From assembly GCA_902608845.1 (NCBI GenBank), contig CACLPR010000009.1, forward strand, positions 1-36,624: DNA of 36,624 nucleotides, read 5' to 3'. Source of the DNA: an uncultured Pelagibacteraceae bacterium (GTDB taxonomy: Bacteria; Pseudomonadota; Alphaproteobacteria; Pelagibacterales; Pelagibacteraceae). Under the pieces are notes generated by a model that worked only from the letters and a program-made list of their open reading frames with translations, was not told where the DNA came from and ran no database searches. Below, in pieces: positions 9,215 to 18,636 of the stretch (the stretch's first letter is position 1; each line of letters starts with the position of its first letter). The position numbers and the translations under genes are program-made.

Positions 9215-9281
9215 ATTTCAGATATAGCTTAAAAATCTAATAAATTCTTGAATTTTCTCATCTATATATTTGAGACAAGAT

Positions 9282-9310
9282 CTTGAAATAATAGTCACAT
9301 GCATCTATAT
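9282..9310 (+). promoter_or_regulatory. Putative heat-shock (sigma32/RpoH) promoter of groESL
   Basis: CTTGAA at 9282-9287, then 16 bases, then TCTATAT at 9304-9310. This fits the alphaproteobacterial RpoH pattern (CTTGA... then CYTATNT) except for the first base of the -10. It would start transcription near 9317, giving a very short leader. A second CTTGAA (9247-9252) and a second CATCTATAT (9259-9267) lie just upstream, but their own spacing (8 bases) is too short. No CIRCE inverted repeat was found. Confidence 0.45.
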
Positions 9311-9312
9311 GA

Positions 9313-9330
9313 ACTCTTATTTAAAGGAGT
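9313..9330 (+). promoter_or_regulatory. Hairpin that would mask the groES Shine-Dalgarno sequence
   Basis: ACTCTT (9313-9318) can pair with AAGGAGT (9325-9330 plus the adjacent base) around a 6-base loop: A-U, C-G, U-A, C-G, U-G, U-A. This covers the whole AAGGAG ribosome binding site five bases before the groES ATG at 9335. It would only form on transcripts starting upstream of about 9313, which conflicts with the likely start from the 9282-9310 promoter, so its role is uncertain. Confidence 0.35.
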
Positions 9331-9334
9331 AAAT

Positions 9335-9628
9335 ATGAAGTTTAAACCGTTACACGATAGAGTATTGATCGAAGTTTTAGACAGCAGCGAAAAAACTGCT
9401 GGTGGAATTATCATCCCTGATTCTGCACAAGAGAAACCACAAGAAGGTAAAGTAGTTGCTGTTGGTGGTGGATCAAAAACTGAGGATGGAAAAATTATAC
9501 CGATGGATGTTAAAGTTGGTGATAAAGTTCTTTTTGGAAAATGGTCAGGAACTGAAGTCAAAATTGATGGTAAAGAATACAGCATAATGAAAGAGTCAGA
9601 CATTATGGGTATCTCTACTTCTAAATAA
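9335..9628 (+). CDS. groES: Co-chaperonin GroES (Hsp10)
   Basis: Heptameric lid of the GroEL folding chamber. Its 97 residues begin [13 protein letters not shown], and the mobile loop is [19 protein letters not shown] chose ATG 9335 because it follows a strong AAAGGAG (9323-9329) and gives the standard N-terminus; an in-frame ATG at 9299 would add 12 residues unlike the family and sits in the promoter. The groEL start is 24 bases downstream. The 16 bases AAAGGAGTAAATATGA over the start are identical to those at the hsp20 gene (25584-25599). Confidence 0.97.
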   Translation: MKFKPLHDRVLIEVLDSSEKTAGGIIIPDSAQEKPQEGKVVAVGGGSKTEDGKIIPMDVKVGDKVLFGKWSGTEVKIDGKEYSIMKESDIMGISTSK

Positions 9629-9634
9629 AATTAA

Positions 9635-11308
<1,674 letters not shown>

Positions 11309-11333
11309 CCCAAAAAGTCTAACTAAAAAATTT

Positions 11334-11365
11334 AAAAAGGGCAGATTATTCTGCCCTTTTTTTTT
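11334..11365 (+). terminator. Rho-independent terminator of groESL
   Basis: A5 then GGGCAG (11339-11344), loop ATTATT, CTGCCC (11351-11356), then nine T (11357-11365). The stem has 6 GC-rich pairs extended by A-T pairs. Confidence 0.93.
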
Positions 11366-11404
11366 GTTTTCAATTAAAAGTATAAATGTATAAGAACCTC
11401 AATT

Positions 11405-13231
11405 ATGAATAATAATATTCGAAACATCACTATCATTGCTCACGTTGATCATGGAAAAACAACACTGATTGATAATTTGATGAAACAAAGTGGTTCTTTT
11501 AGAGACAACGAAGTAGTTGATGAAAGATTAATGGATTCTGGAGAGCTAGAAAAAGAGAGAGGAATTACAATTCTTGCTAAGCCTACTTCGATTAATTGGA
11601 AAGATACTAGAATAAATATTATTGATACTCCTGGTCACAGAGATTTTGCAGCAGAGGTTGAAAGAGTTTTAAGTTTAGCAGATGGTGCATTATTGTTAGT
11701 AGACTCTGCAGAAGGCGTCATGCCTCAAACAAAATTTGTATTAAGCAAAGCGTTAAAACAGGGATTAAAACCAATTGTAGTAATAAATAAATTAGACAAA
11801 AGTGATCAAAGAGCTGATGAAGTTTTAAATGAGACTTTTGATTTATTTGTTAGTTTGGATGCTAATGAAGAGCAATTAGATTTTCCAGTATTATACGCAA
11901 GTGGAAGGTCTGGTTGGGCATCTAAAGATATTGACGGACCAAGAGAAAATCTTAATCCACTATTAGATTTAGTTTTGGATCATGTAAAACCCTCTCAATT
12001 TGATAGATCAAAACCATTTGCGATGCTATCGACGCTACTTTATGCTGATAACTTTTTGGGCAGAAGTTTAGTAGGAAGAATTTCACAAGGGACGGCAAAA
12101 GCAAATCAACAAATTAAAGCAATAAATTTAAAAGGTGAAAAAGTAGATGAGGGTAGACTTACAAAGATCTTTAGATATGAGGGTACAAAAAAAGTGCCCA
12201 TTGAAGTTGGAGAAGCTGGAGATATCGTAGTTATAGCTGGATTAGAAAAAGCAAATGTAGCAGATACTATTTGTGATTTAGAGGTAAATGAACCAATTGA
12301 GGCAACACCGATCGACCCACCAACAATGTCGATAAAAATAACAGTAAATAGCTCACCATTAGCAGGAACTGAGGGTAAAAAATTAACAAGTACCCAGATT
12401 AGAGATCGTCTAATTTTAGAAGCTCAAAACAATGTTGGAATTTCTTTCTCAGAAAACGCAAATAAAGATGCATTTGAGATAAGTGGAAGAGGAGAATTAA
12501 TGCTCGAAATATTACTAACACAAATGAGACGTGAGGGTTTTGAGATGACTGTAAGCCCTCCTAAAGTTTTATTTAAAACTGACGAGAATTCAAAAAAGTT
12601 AGAACCCATTGAAGAAATTACTATGGATTTAGATGAAGAATATTCATCAAGGATTATTGACTCTATGAATAGAAGAAAGGGTAAATTAATTGAATTAAAA
12701 GATACTGGAAAGAATAAAAAAAGACTAATTTTTCATGCGCCAACAAGAGGTTTAATGGGATACACAAGTAGATTTTTAACTTTAACAAAAGGAACAGGTG
12801 TTATTAACAGAATTTTTCAATCTTACGGAGATTTTGAGGGAGACATGGAGGGTAGAAGAAATGGTGCTTTAATTTCTATGGACCAGGGTAAAGCTGTTGC
12901 ATTTTCAATTTTTAATTTACAGGCTAGAGGAGAAATGTTTGTCACTCACAATGATCCAGTTTATACAGGAATGATTGTTGGTTTAGCTCCTAAACCAGGT
13001 GATATGATTATTAATGTTATGAAAGGAAAAAAACTTACAAATATGAGAACACAAGGTACTGATGAAAATATTGTTCTTACACCTGTAAGACAAATGTCGA
13101 TTGCAGAACAGTTAAGTATACTTAATACTGATGAAGCGTTAGAAATTACACCTAAGTCTTGTAGACTCAGAAAAGCAATTCTGGACCCAAACGAAAGAAA
13201 AAGAAGCGAAAAACAAAATACTGCTACTTAG
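11405..13231 (+). CDS. typA: Ribosome-associated GTPase TypA/BipA
   Basis: Translational GTPase of the EF-G/LepA class that binds the ribosome under stress or at low temperature and helps subunit assembly. Its 608 residues are typical. The G motifs are AHVDHGKTTL (G1), RGITILAK (G2), DTPGHRDF (G3) and NKLDKSDQ (G4). The C-terminal BipA block GRGELMLEILLTQMRREGFE and the GMIVG region are present. The gene has no obvious Shine-Dalgarno sequence. Its stop overlaps the convergent membrane-protein gene by 4 bases. Confidence 0.97.
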   Translation: MNNNIRNITIIAHVDHGKTTLIDNLMKQSGSFRDNEVVDERLMDSGELEKERGITILAKPTSINWKDTRINIIDTPGHRDFAAEVERVLSLADGALLLVDSAEGVMPQTKFVLSKALKQGLKPIVVINKLDKSDQRADEVLNETFDLFVSLDANEEQLDFPVLYASGRSGWASKDIDGPRENLNPLLDLVLDHVKPSQFDRSKPFAMLSTLLYADNFLGRSLVGRISQGTAKANQQIKAINLKGEKVDEGRLTKIFRYEGTKKVPIEVGEAGDIVVIAGLEKANVADTICDLEVNEPIEATPIDPPTMSIKITVNSSPLAGTEGKKLTSTQIRDRLILEAQNNVGISFSENANKDAFEISGRGELMLEILLTQMRREGFEMTVSPPKVLFKTDENSKKLEPIEEITMDLDEEYSSRIIDSMNRRKGKLIELKDTGKNKKRLIFHAPTRGLMGYTSRFLTLTKGTGVINRIFQSYGDFEGDMEGRRNGALISMDQGKAVAFSIFNLQARGEMFVTHNDPVYTGMIVGLAPKPGDMIINVMKGKKLTNMRTQGTDENIVLTPVRQMSIAEQLSILNTDEALEITPKSCRLRKAILDPNERKRSEKQNTAT

Positions 13232-13875
13232 TTCATTATTTTATCAATAATGTACAAACTAAAAGCAATACAAGGACCAATTCCAAAAGCAAACATCAAA
13301 GTTCCAACACCAATTGTTCCACCCAAGTACCACCCAACTGAAGCTACAGAAATTTCTATAAAGGCTCTCACAGAAGCAATCGGTAGATTAGTTTTTTTTT
13401 GTAAACCAGTCATTAAACCATCCCTAGGCCCTGGACCTAGATTAGCTATTAAATAAATACCACTCCCCACTCCAACTATCATAACACCTCCTGCAGCCAT
13501 TAATAATTTCATAATGTAAGTTTCAGGGGTTGGTATTAATGCAATTGTAATGTCTAACATTGCTGCAATAATTACGATATTGAATATGGTACCTAGACCA
13601 GGTTTTTGTTTTAAAAAAAACCATGAAGATAAAACTACAACACTTACTATAAAAGTTACAATTCCAATGGATAATCCTGAATTAATTGAAATTCCTTGTG
13701 CCATTACAGTCCATGGAGAATTGCCAATAAATGAAATAACGACTAAGGCTTCGCCAAAACCGAATAATATTAGACCAAAACAAAGGAAGAATAAGGTAGA
13801 TAATTTTGGCTTTAAATTAAAAGTCTCGTGAGAACTCCATGAGACTTTAGGAATATTTTTGATAGTAAGGAACAT
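13228..13875 (-). CDS. YczE/YitT-family integral membrane protein
   Basis: A 215-residue membrane protein with about five hydrophobic helices. Family features are the GFGEALVVISFIGNSPWTV segment near residue 40, the GIYLIANLGPGPRDGLM loop near residue 140-155, and RAFIEI followed by GGTIGVGTLMFAFGIGP. The family is often predicted to transport or export small molecules but has no firmly assigned substrate. It is divergent from the secreted-protein gene at 13915 with 39 bases between them, so promoters for both must lie in that gap. Confidence 0.82.
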   Translation of the reverse strand: MFLTIKNIPKVSWSSHETFNLKPKLSTLFFLCFGLILFGFGEALVVISFIGNSPWTVMAQGISINSGLSIGIVTFIVSVVVLSSWFFLKQKPGLGTIFNIVIIAAMLDITIALIPTPETYIMKLLMAAGGVMIVGVGSGIYLIANLGPGPRDGLMTGLQKKTNLPIASVRAFIEISVASVGWYLGGTIGVGTLMFAFGIGPCIAFSLYIIDKIMN

Positions 13876-13914
13876 ATATTTCGCTATTATTTATACTTTC
13901 TTTAACTAAAATCT

Positions 13915-14601
13915 ATGAAAATGAAACATTTTATTATCGTATCAATAATTATTATGTTTGCTTCTAAAGTGATGGCACATAGCAGTCATTATGAAGGTCT
14001 TAAAAAAATTGAGATGGATGTTCTAAGAAATAATGAAGTTATTGGTAGCACCAACTACTTCTTTGAATTCGATAAAGATTTATTTGTAGTAAAAAATTAT
14101 ACTAATTTTAAAGTAGAGTTATTCGGCATAACAGTTTTTTCGATATTAAGTGAGACAATAGAAAAGTACAAAGATGATAAATTAGTTTTTTTTAAATCTA
14201 ATACTTTTCAAAATGATAAGGAGAAATATGTAAATTTAAATTATGATAAATCTATAAATAAATTTGTTATAGACGGATCATCATACAAGGGTGAAGCCAG
14301 TTTAGATTGTACAATTGGGAATTGGTGGAACCACAAAATTTTAAAAGCTAACAAACAAATCAGTCCTTTATCTGGGAGTATAAAAAAACAGACTGTGAGT
14401 TTAATAGGAGATGAAAATATTGATATTAATGGTAAAGAATATTTAACTAAACACTTTAATATTAAATCAAATGATGAAAGTCTTTCTGATGAAAAAAAAT
14501 TTGAATTTGATGTTTGGTACAATCCAGAAAATAATTTAATATTAAAAGTAACTTATAATAAAATGGGTAGTTGGGAATATAGATTAAGGAGTTTTGAGTA
14601 A
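13915..14601 (+). CDS. Secreted DUF6134-like protein
   Basis: A 228-residue exported protein. A signal peptide is clear: basic MKMKH, a hydrophobic core and a cleavage-like VMA before HSSHYEG (about residue 21). The rest is beta-strand-rich, with repeated polar turns and a C-terminal FDVWYNPENNLILKVTYNKMGSWEYRL block, where a W-Y-N/D-P-x-x-x-L-x-K pattern is typical of the DUF6134/DUF3108 periplasmic beta proteins. The biochemical function is unknown. An alternative start lies two codons later (13921). The stop overlaps the start of the DjlA-like gene by one base, so the two are probably co-transcribed. Confidence 0.65.
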   Translation: MKMKHFIIVSIIIMFASKVMAHSSHYEGLKKIEMDVLRNNEVIGSTNYFFEFDKDLFVVKNYTNFKVELFGITVFSILSETIEKYKDDKLVFFKSNTFQNDKEKYVNLNYDKSINKFVIDGSSYKGEASLDCTIGNWWNHKILKANKQISPLSGSIKKQTVSLIGDENIDINGKEYLTKHFNIKSNDESLSDEKKFEFDVWYNPENNLILKVTYNKMGSWEYRLRSFE

Positions 14602-15323
14602 TGGCAATATGGGGAAGCATAATTGGTGGAATGCTAGGTTTTTCAATTGGTGGGCCTTTTGGTATGCTTTTAGGATCCTTAATCGGTGGAAAAATGTCAA
14701 GAGCCAGATCAAGTGGTGGATTTAGATCTTTTGCACAGCCACAACAAATATTTGCACTCTCTTTAATAGTTTTATCAGCAAAGCTAAGTAAAGCAGATGG
14801 ACAGGTTAGTCGTGAAGAATTAATTGCAGTTAAAGATAAATTAAAAATACCTGAAAGTGAATTAGATCAGGTTGGTAAAATTTTCAATAAAGCTAAAGAG
14901 GAAAGTACCGGGTATGAACCATATGCAAAACAAATTGCAGAAGTTTATAGAGGAAATATGAATGTATTAGAGGAAGTAATTAACACTCTTTTTTATATTG
15001 CTGAAGCTGATGGACACATAAGTGACAATGAATTAATAATGATTGAGGATATAGCAAGAATATTTGGATTAAATCAAGCTCAAATTAACGGAATTAAAGA
15101 AAGCAGAAAGTCATCAGACAAACTTAATCCTTATATTGTTTTAGAGAGCAAGCCTGACGACTCGCTCGAAGAAATAAGAAAACGTTATATTAAACTTAGC
15201 AAAGAGCATCATCCTGATCTTTTGTTAAGTAAAGGTGTTCCTCAAGAAGTAATAGATGAGAGCAAAGCTAAAATGAGAGCTGTTAATTCAGCTTGGGACC
15301 AAATACAAAAATTAAAGAATTAG
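14601..15323 (+). CDS. DjlA-like protein: glycine-zipper membrane anchor, TerB domain, J domain
   Basis: A 240-residue Hsp70 co-chaperone. Residues 5-31 form a glycine-rich membrane segment (GGMLGFSIGGPFGMLLGSLIGG). Residues 50-165 form a TerB-like helical domain with two acidic repeats, KADGQVSREE and EADGHISDNE. The C-terminal J domain contains KEHHPD with the HPD tripeptide at 204-206, needed to stimulate DnaK. This is the DjlA arrangement. It overlaps by one base the secreted-protein gene and by 12 bases the convergent 96-residue protein gene. Confidence 0.9.
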   Translation: MAIWGSIIGGMLGFSIGGPFGMLLGSLIGGKMSRARSSGGFRSFAQPQQIFALSLIVLSAKLSKADGQVSREELIAVKDKLKIPESELDQVGKIFNKAKEESTGYEPYAKQIAEVYRGNMNVLEEVINTLFYIAEADGHISDNELIMIEDIARIFGLNQAQINGIKESRKSSDKLNPYIVLESKPDDSLEEIRKRYIKLSKEHHPDLLLSKGVPQEVIDESKAKMRAVNSAWDQIQKLKN

Positions 15324-15602
15324 TCCTAATAAACTCGCCATAAAATACATAGAAAATACAAAAGCAAGGACCACAATAAAATACATTATTGTAACAATTT
15401 TATCTCTTTTCCTTCTTTGTCTTACAAATGGTTTATCGTCGAGATCACAAATATCTCTTACACCGACAACTTGATAATCACAAGTGTAACGCCATATCGA
15501 GTCGGGCATCCTAGGATCGGTCTGATTATAAAATTGTATCCATTGAACTGTATATTTAAATAAAAGATAACTTACGATTAACAGAAGTCCACTAGTAAAC
15601 AT
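15312..15602 (-). CDS. Small two-helix membrane protein downstream of aceA
   Basis: I do not recognise this 96-residue protein. It has one hydrophobic segment at residues 4-20 and another at 70-94, with a polar middle loop holding two Cys (in RYTCDY and RDICDL) and a very basic RQRRKRDK patch just before the second helix. The start lies 11 bases after the aceA stop on the same strand, so it is probably translated from the aceA message. Its 3' end overlaps the end of the DjlA-like gene by 12 bases. The link with glyoxylate metabolism is positional only. Confidence 0.7.
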   Translation of the reverse strand: MFTSGLLLIVSYLLFKYTVQWIQFYNQTDPRMPDSIWRYTCDYQVVGVRDICDLDDKPFVRQRRKRDKIVTIMYFIVVLAFVFSMYFMASLLGLIL

Positions 15603-15613
15603 TAATCTATAAT

Positions 15614-16888
15614 CTAAAACTGTTCTGACTCAGTTGAGCCTTCCATTGCTGTAGTTGAGCTTTTGCCTGAGCTTATTGTATTTGAAACTGCATCAAAATA
15701 TGATGTACCTACTTCTCTTTGATGTTTCACACTTGTGTATCCATCTTTTTCTCTAGCAAACTCATGCTGTTGAATTTTTGAGTAAGCGGTCATACCCTCT
15801 GATTTATATTTTTCTGCTAATTCAAATATTGCGATGTTTTGAGTGTGGAAACCTGCTAATGTAATGAATTGAAATTTATATCCCATTTCTCCAATCTTTC
15901 TTTGAAATGATCCAATTTCTTCATCAGATAAATGTTTCTTCCAATTAAAAGATGGAGAACAATTATAAGCTAACATTTTACCAGGAAATTTCTCATGTAT
16001 AGCATCAGCAAATTTCTTTGCTTCTTCTAAATTTGGAGTAGCGGTTTCACACCAAATTAAATCTGCATATGGTGCATAAGCAAGACCTCTAGAAATTGCT
16101 TGCTCTATTCCATCTTTTACATAAAAGAAACCTTCGGGTGATCTTTCGCCGGTTAAAAATGGTTTATCATTTTCATCAAAATCATTAGTGATTAGCTTCG
16201 CTGCATTTGCATCTGTTCTTGCTAGAATTATTAATGGTACATCTGCAATATCAGCGGCAAGTCTTGCAGCCTTTAAATTTCTAACCATTGTTCCAGTTGG
16301 TACAAGAACTTTTCCACCCATATGACCACATTTTTTCTCACTAGCTAATTGGTCTTCAAAGTGAACCCCGGCAGCACCCGCTCTAATAAATTTTTTAGTT
16401 AATTCAAATACATTAAGTGGTCCACCAAATCCAGCTTCACCATCAGCTATAATTGGCAACATGTAATCAGTTCTCTTACTTTTGTCCATGTCACCATCTA
16501 TCATTTCCATATGTTGAATTTGATCAGCTCTAACTAAGGAATTATTCATTGTCTCAACTAATTTTGGTGCACTATCATATGGATATAAAGATTGGTCAGG
16601 ATACATTTCTCCTGCACTGTTAGCATCCGCTGCAACTTGCCAACCACTTAAATAAATTGCTTTTAAGCCAGCTTTTGCGTGTTGTACTGCATGATTTCCA
16701 GAAAGTGACCCGAGAGTGTTAACATATGCCTCTGTGTTAAGCAGTTTCCAAAGCTTTTGGGACTGCATTTTACACATAGAATACTCAATTTTGATTGAAC
16801 CTCTTAATCTTTCAACTTCTTCAGGAGTATAATCTCTTTTAATACCTGCAAATCGTTGTAAATCGTATGAAATGTTCTCAGCTGACAC
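15614..16888 (-). CDS. aceA: Isocitrate lyase
   Basis: Splits isocitrate into succinate and glyoxylate, the first step of the glyoxylate bypass. The catalytic loop [11 protein letters not shown] has Cys187, and the metal and substrate blocks [29 protein letters not shown] and YNCSPSFNW are all present. The 424-residue length fits the short (enterobacterial) type. The start is GTG at 16888, preceded by AGAGAGG on the minus strand (16894-16900). The 53-codon gene lies 44 bases upstream on the same strand and the regulator is divergent beyond that. Control by the ScfR-type regulator is inferred from position and operator repeats. Confidence 0.97.
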   Translation of the reverse strand: MSAENISYDLQRFAGIKRDYTPEEVERLRGSIKIEYSMCKMQSQKLWKLLNTEAYVNTLGSLSGNHAVQHAKAGLKAIYLSGWQVAADANSAGEMYPDQSLYPYDSAPKLVETMNNSLVRADQIQHMEMIDGDMDKSKRTDYMLPIIADGEAGFGGPLNVFELTKKFIRAGAAGVHFEDQLASEKKCGHMGGKVLVPTGTMVRNLKAARLAADIADVPLIILARTDANAAKLITNDFDENDKPFLTGERSPEGFFYVKDGIEQAISRGLAYAPYADLIWCETATPNLEEAKKFADAIHEKFPGKMLAYNCSPSFNWKKHLSDEEIGSFQRKIGEMGYKFQFITLAGFHTQNIAIFELAEKYKSEGMTAYSKIQQHEFAREKDGYTSVKHQREVGTSYFDAVSNTISSGKSSTTAMEGSTESEQF

Positions 16889-16932
16889 TTAAACCTCTCT
16901 CTTTTGATTAAATGACTAGAAATGACTAATAA

Positions 16933-17094
16933 CTATTTTGAGCTGTATTCTTCAGTAAATTCGTTCATTCCGCTAGATCCCCAATCGCAATGATCGTCTC
17001 TAATGTAAATACCTTTTGACTTGTGCTCAGAATGCTCTTCTTTATTAGTAATTTGGTAGTTATTTTCGATACTGTTAATTTTGTTTTTTTCCAT
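16933..17094 (-). CDS. 53-residue acidic protein gene leading the aceA transcript
   Basis: An open frame of 53 codons, start ATG at 17094, stop TAG at 16933-16935. The protein begins MEKNKINSIENN and ends in SSGMNEFTEEYSSK, with a central KSKGIYIRDDHCDWG. It is hydrophilic, with no signal or membrane segment, and has one Cys and one Trp in the motif RDDHCDWGSSGM. I do not recognise a family. It lies between the putative operators and aceA on the aceA strand. TATAAA (17106 down to 17101) ends seven bases before the ATG, so transcription would begin at or next to the start codon (leaderless). It fills what would otherwise be a 316-base gap, and its composition is protein-like rather than intergenic. 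Confidence 0.6.
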   Translation of the reverse strand: MEKNKINSIENNYQITNKEEHSEHKSKGIYIRDDHCDWGSSGMNEFTEEYSSK

Positions 17095-17107
17095 GTAAAC
17101 TTTATAA

Positions 17108-17134
17108 TTTACAATATTTACAAAATCTACAATT
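17108..17134. promoter_or_regulatory. Putative operator A: three tandem 9-bp repeats
   Basis: TTTACAATA (17108-17116), TTTACAAAA (17117-17125) and TCTACAATT (17126-17134) are spaced exactly 9 bases apart. They cover the likely promoter of the 53-codon gene and aceA (TATAAA on the minus strand at 17101-17106). The core resembles the AT-rich TTTGCAAA-type sites reported for the RamB/PrpR relatives of the adjacent regulator. Confidence 0.5.
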
Positions 17135-17147
17135 AAATTAATTTTGC

Positions 17148-17176
17148 TTGTAAAATTGAATAATTTTGTGTAAATT
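17148..17176 (+). promoter_or_regulatory. Weak candidate promoter of the ScfR-type regulator
   Basis: TTGTAA (17148-17153), 17 bases, TAAATT (17171-17176): four of six matches in each box to sigma70 consensus. It overlaps the palindrome and lies just upstream of operator B, so the regulator could repress itself. In such AT-rich DNA this match is weak evidence. Confidence 0.25.
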
Positions 17177-17198
17177 TAAATTTACAAAATTTACAAAT
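17169..17198. promoter_or_regulatory. Putative operator B: 18-bp palindrome and two tandem 9-bp repeats
   Basis: A perfect 18-bp palindrome TGTAAATTTAAATTTACA (17169-17186) runs into TTTACAAAA (17181-17189) and TTTACAAAT (17190-17198), again in a 9-bp register. The last repeat ends six bases before the regulator ATG at 17205, so binding here would block its transcription or early elongation. Confidence 0.5.
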
Positions 17199-17204
17199 AG
17201 TAAA

Positions 17205-18629
17205 ATGAGTCAAATTGATACAAAAATTGGTCCAAAAATCAAAGCATTTAGAAGGCAATTAGGAATTCAAGCTAACAAATTAGCAGAAGAAATGTCTATT
17301 TCACCAAGCTATTTAAATCTAATAGAGAGTGGAAAAAGAAAAATTGATGGAGACTTACTTTTAAAGGTTTGTGATAAGCTTAAAATAGAGCTTTCCGATC
17401 TTACAAGCAAAACAGACATAAATCTTGAGAATAATATTTCTGAATTGTTGGGTGATGAACTTTTTGAGGATCTTGATATTCTTGGACCAGAAGTAAAGGA
17501 TTTAGTTAATACAAATCCAAAAATTGCTAAAGCTTTAATTAAACTTGGTGATAACTTTAAACAAAAAGATCATGAAATTTTTAACAAATTAGAAAATATT
17601 TCAGGTAAAATTATTGATGGGAGAAAAAACGCATTTCCTGGAGAAGTAATTTCAGATTTTTTACAAGAAAATAAAAATTTTTTTCCAAAATTAGAAGAAT
17701 TTGCAAATCAAATTTTTGATAAAGTAAAACAAAATAATAGAACAAGATATATTGCATTATGTCAATTTTTAAAAGATGAATATGGTATAACTGTAAAAGA
17801 TGTAATACCTAAAGAAGGAAAACCATTCTCAAAGATATATAAAGTAAAAGACAAGGAATTGCTATTATCTGATTATCTTTCACTTGAAACAAAAAAACTT
17901 TTTGCTGCAGCACAAATTTCACAAGAAGGTGCATCAAAAGAAATTGATGAATACCTTACTACGTTTAATTTTCCTACTGAAGAGTCTAAAAAATTAACAA
18001 GAGTTGCACTTTTAAATTATTGTGGTGCTGCTATATTGATGCCCTACGCTCTTTTTCATAAAGAATGTAAAGAATTAAAATATGATTTAGAACTTTTACA
18101 AAATACATTTGCAACCTCTTTTGAGCAGGTAGCTCATAGAGTAACATGTTTACAAGATCCAAAACTTCCTGGAATACCTTTTCATTTTTTGAGAGTAGAT
18201 GTTGCTGGAAATATTTCAAAAAGATTCTCATTATCAGGTATAGAGATACCAAGATATGGAGGAGCTTGTCCAAGATGGAATGTCTACTCAGCATTTTCAA
18301 GACCAGGAGTTATTCAAGCAGCAGTTAGTAAGATGACTAATGGAGAAAAATATGTTTGCATTGCGAAAACTGTTGAAAAAGGTGTTGGAAGATATGGACA
18401 AAAAAAAAGTATGTTATCTATAGGTCTTGGTTGTGAAGCAAAATATGCAAAAGAATTTGTATATACTGAAAATTTAGATCTTAGTGATAAAAAGTCAGAA
18501 TTACCTATTGGTGTATCATGTAGAACATGTGACAGACTTGATTGTTCTCAAAGGGCTTTTCCGCCTCTCCATAAAAAATTTGACGTAGATATAAATTCAA
18601 GAGGAGTATCGGTTTACGTAAATGAGTAA
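17205..18629 (+). CDS. ScfR/RamB-type XRE-family transcriptional regulator
   Basis: A 474-residue regulator of the short-chain fatty acyl family (relatives RamB, PrpR and MccR control glyoxylate and propionyl-CoA genes and, for PrpR, bind acyl-CoA). Residues 8-65 are a helix-turn-helix with SISPSYLNLIESGKRKI. The middle region ends in FEQVAHRVTCLQ and RFGGACPRWN-like RYGGACPRWNVYSAF. The C-terminus has the conserved Cys cluster VSCRTCDRLDCSQRAFPP. I chose ATG 17205 because the upstream TTG at 17166 lies within the operator repeats and adds non-family residues. There is no Shine-Dalgarno sequence. It is divergent from the aceA run, which is its likely target. Confidence 0.9.
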   Translation: MSQIDTKIGPKIKAFRRQLGIQANKLAEEMSISPSYLNLIESGKRKIDGDLLLKVCDKLKIELSDLTSKTDINLENNISELLGDELFEDLDILGPEVKDLVNTNPKIAKALIKLGDNFKQKDHEIFNKLENISGKIIDGRKNAFPGEVISDFLQENKNFFPKLEEFANQIFDKVKQNNRTRYIALCQFLKDEYGITVKDVIPKEGKPFSKIYKVKDKELLLSDYLSLETKKLFAAAQISQEGASKEIDEYLTTFNFPTEESKKLTRVALLNYCGAAILMPYALFHKECKELKYDLELLQNTFATSFEQVAHRVTCLQDPKLPGIPFHFLRVDVAGNISKRFSLSGIEIPRYGGACPRWNVYSAFSRPGVIQAAVSKMTNGEKYVCIAKTVEKGVGRYGQKKSMLSIGLGCEAKYAKEFVYTENLDLSDKKSELPIGVSCRTCDRLDCSQRAFPPLHKKFDVDINSRGVSVYVNE

Positions 18630-18636
18630 AAAAAAT

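Noticed and set aside
9276..9285. Palindrome CAAGATCTTG as a repressor site for groESL
   Set aside because: Only 10 bp, single copy, and partly explained by the CTTGAA box; no CIRCE element seen.
9299..9334. Upstream in-frame ATG that would extend GroES by 12 residues
   Set aside because: The extension is unlike the family, overlaps the likely promoter and has no ribosome binding site, while 9335 has an ideal one.
13250..13831. Open frames on the plus strand opposite the YczE-type gene
   Set aside because: Low-complexity mirror images of the real gene; no family match.
17108..17198. Repeats considered as a CRISPR or satellite array
   Set aside because: Units are 9 bp, few and split around a divergent promoter; this fits operators, not CRISPR.
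17166..17204. TTG start that would extend the ScfR-type regulator by 13 residues
   Set aside because: It lies within the operator repeats, and the added residues are just their translation; ATG 17205 gives the family N-terminus.
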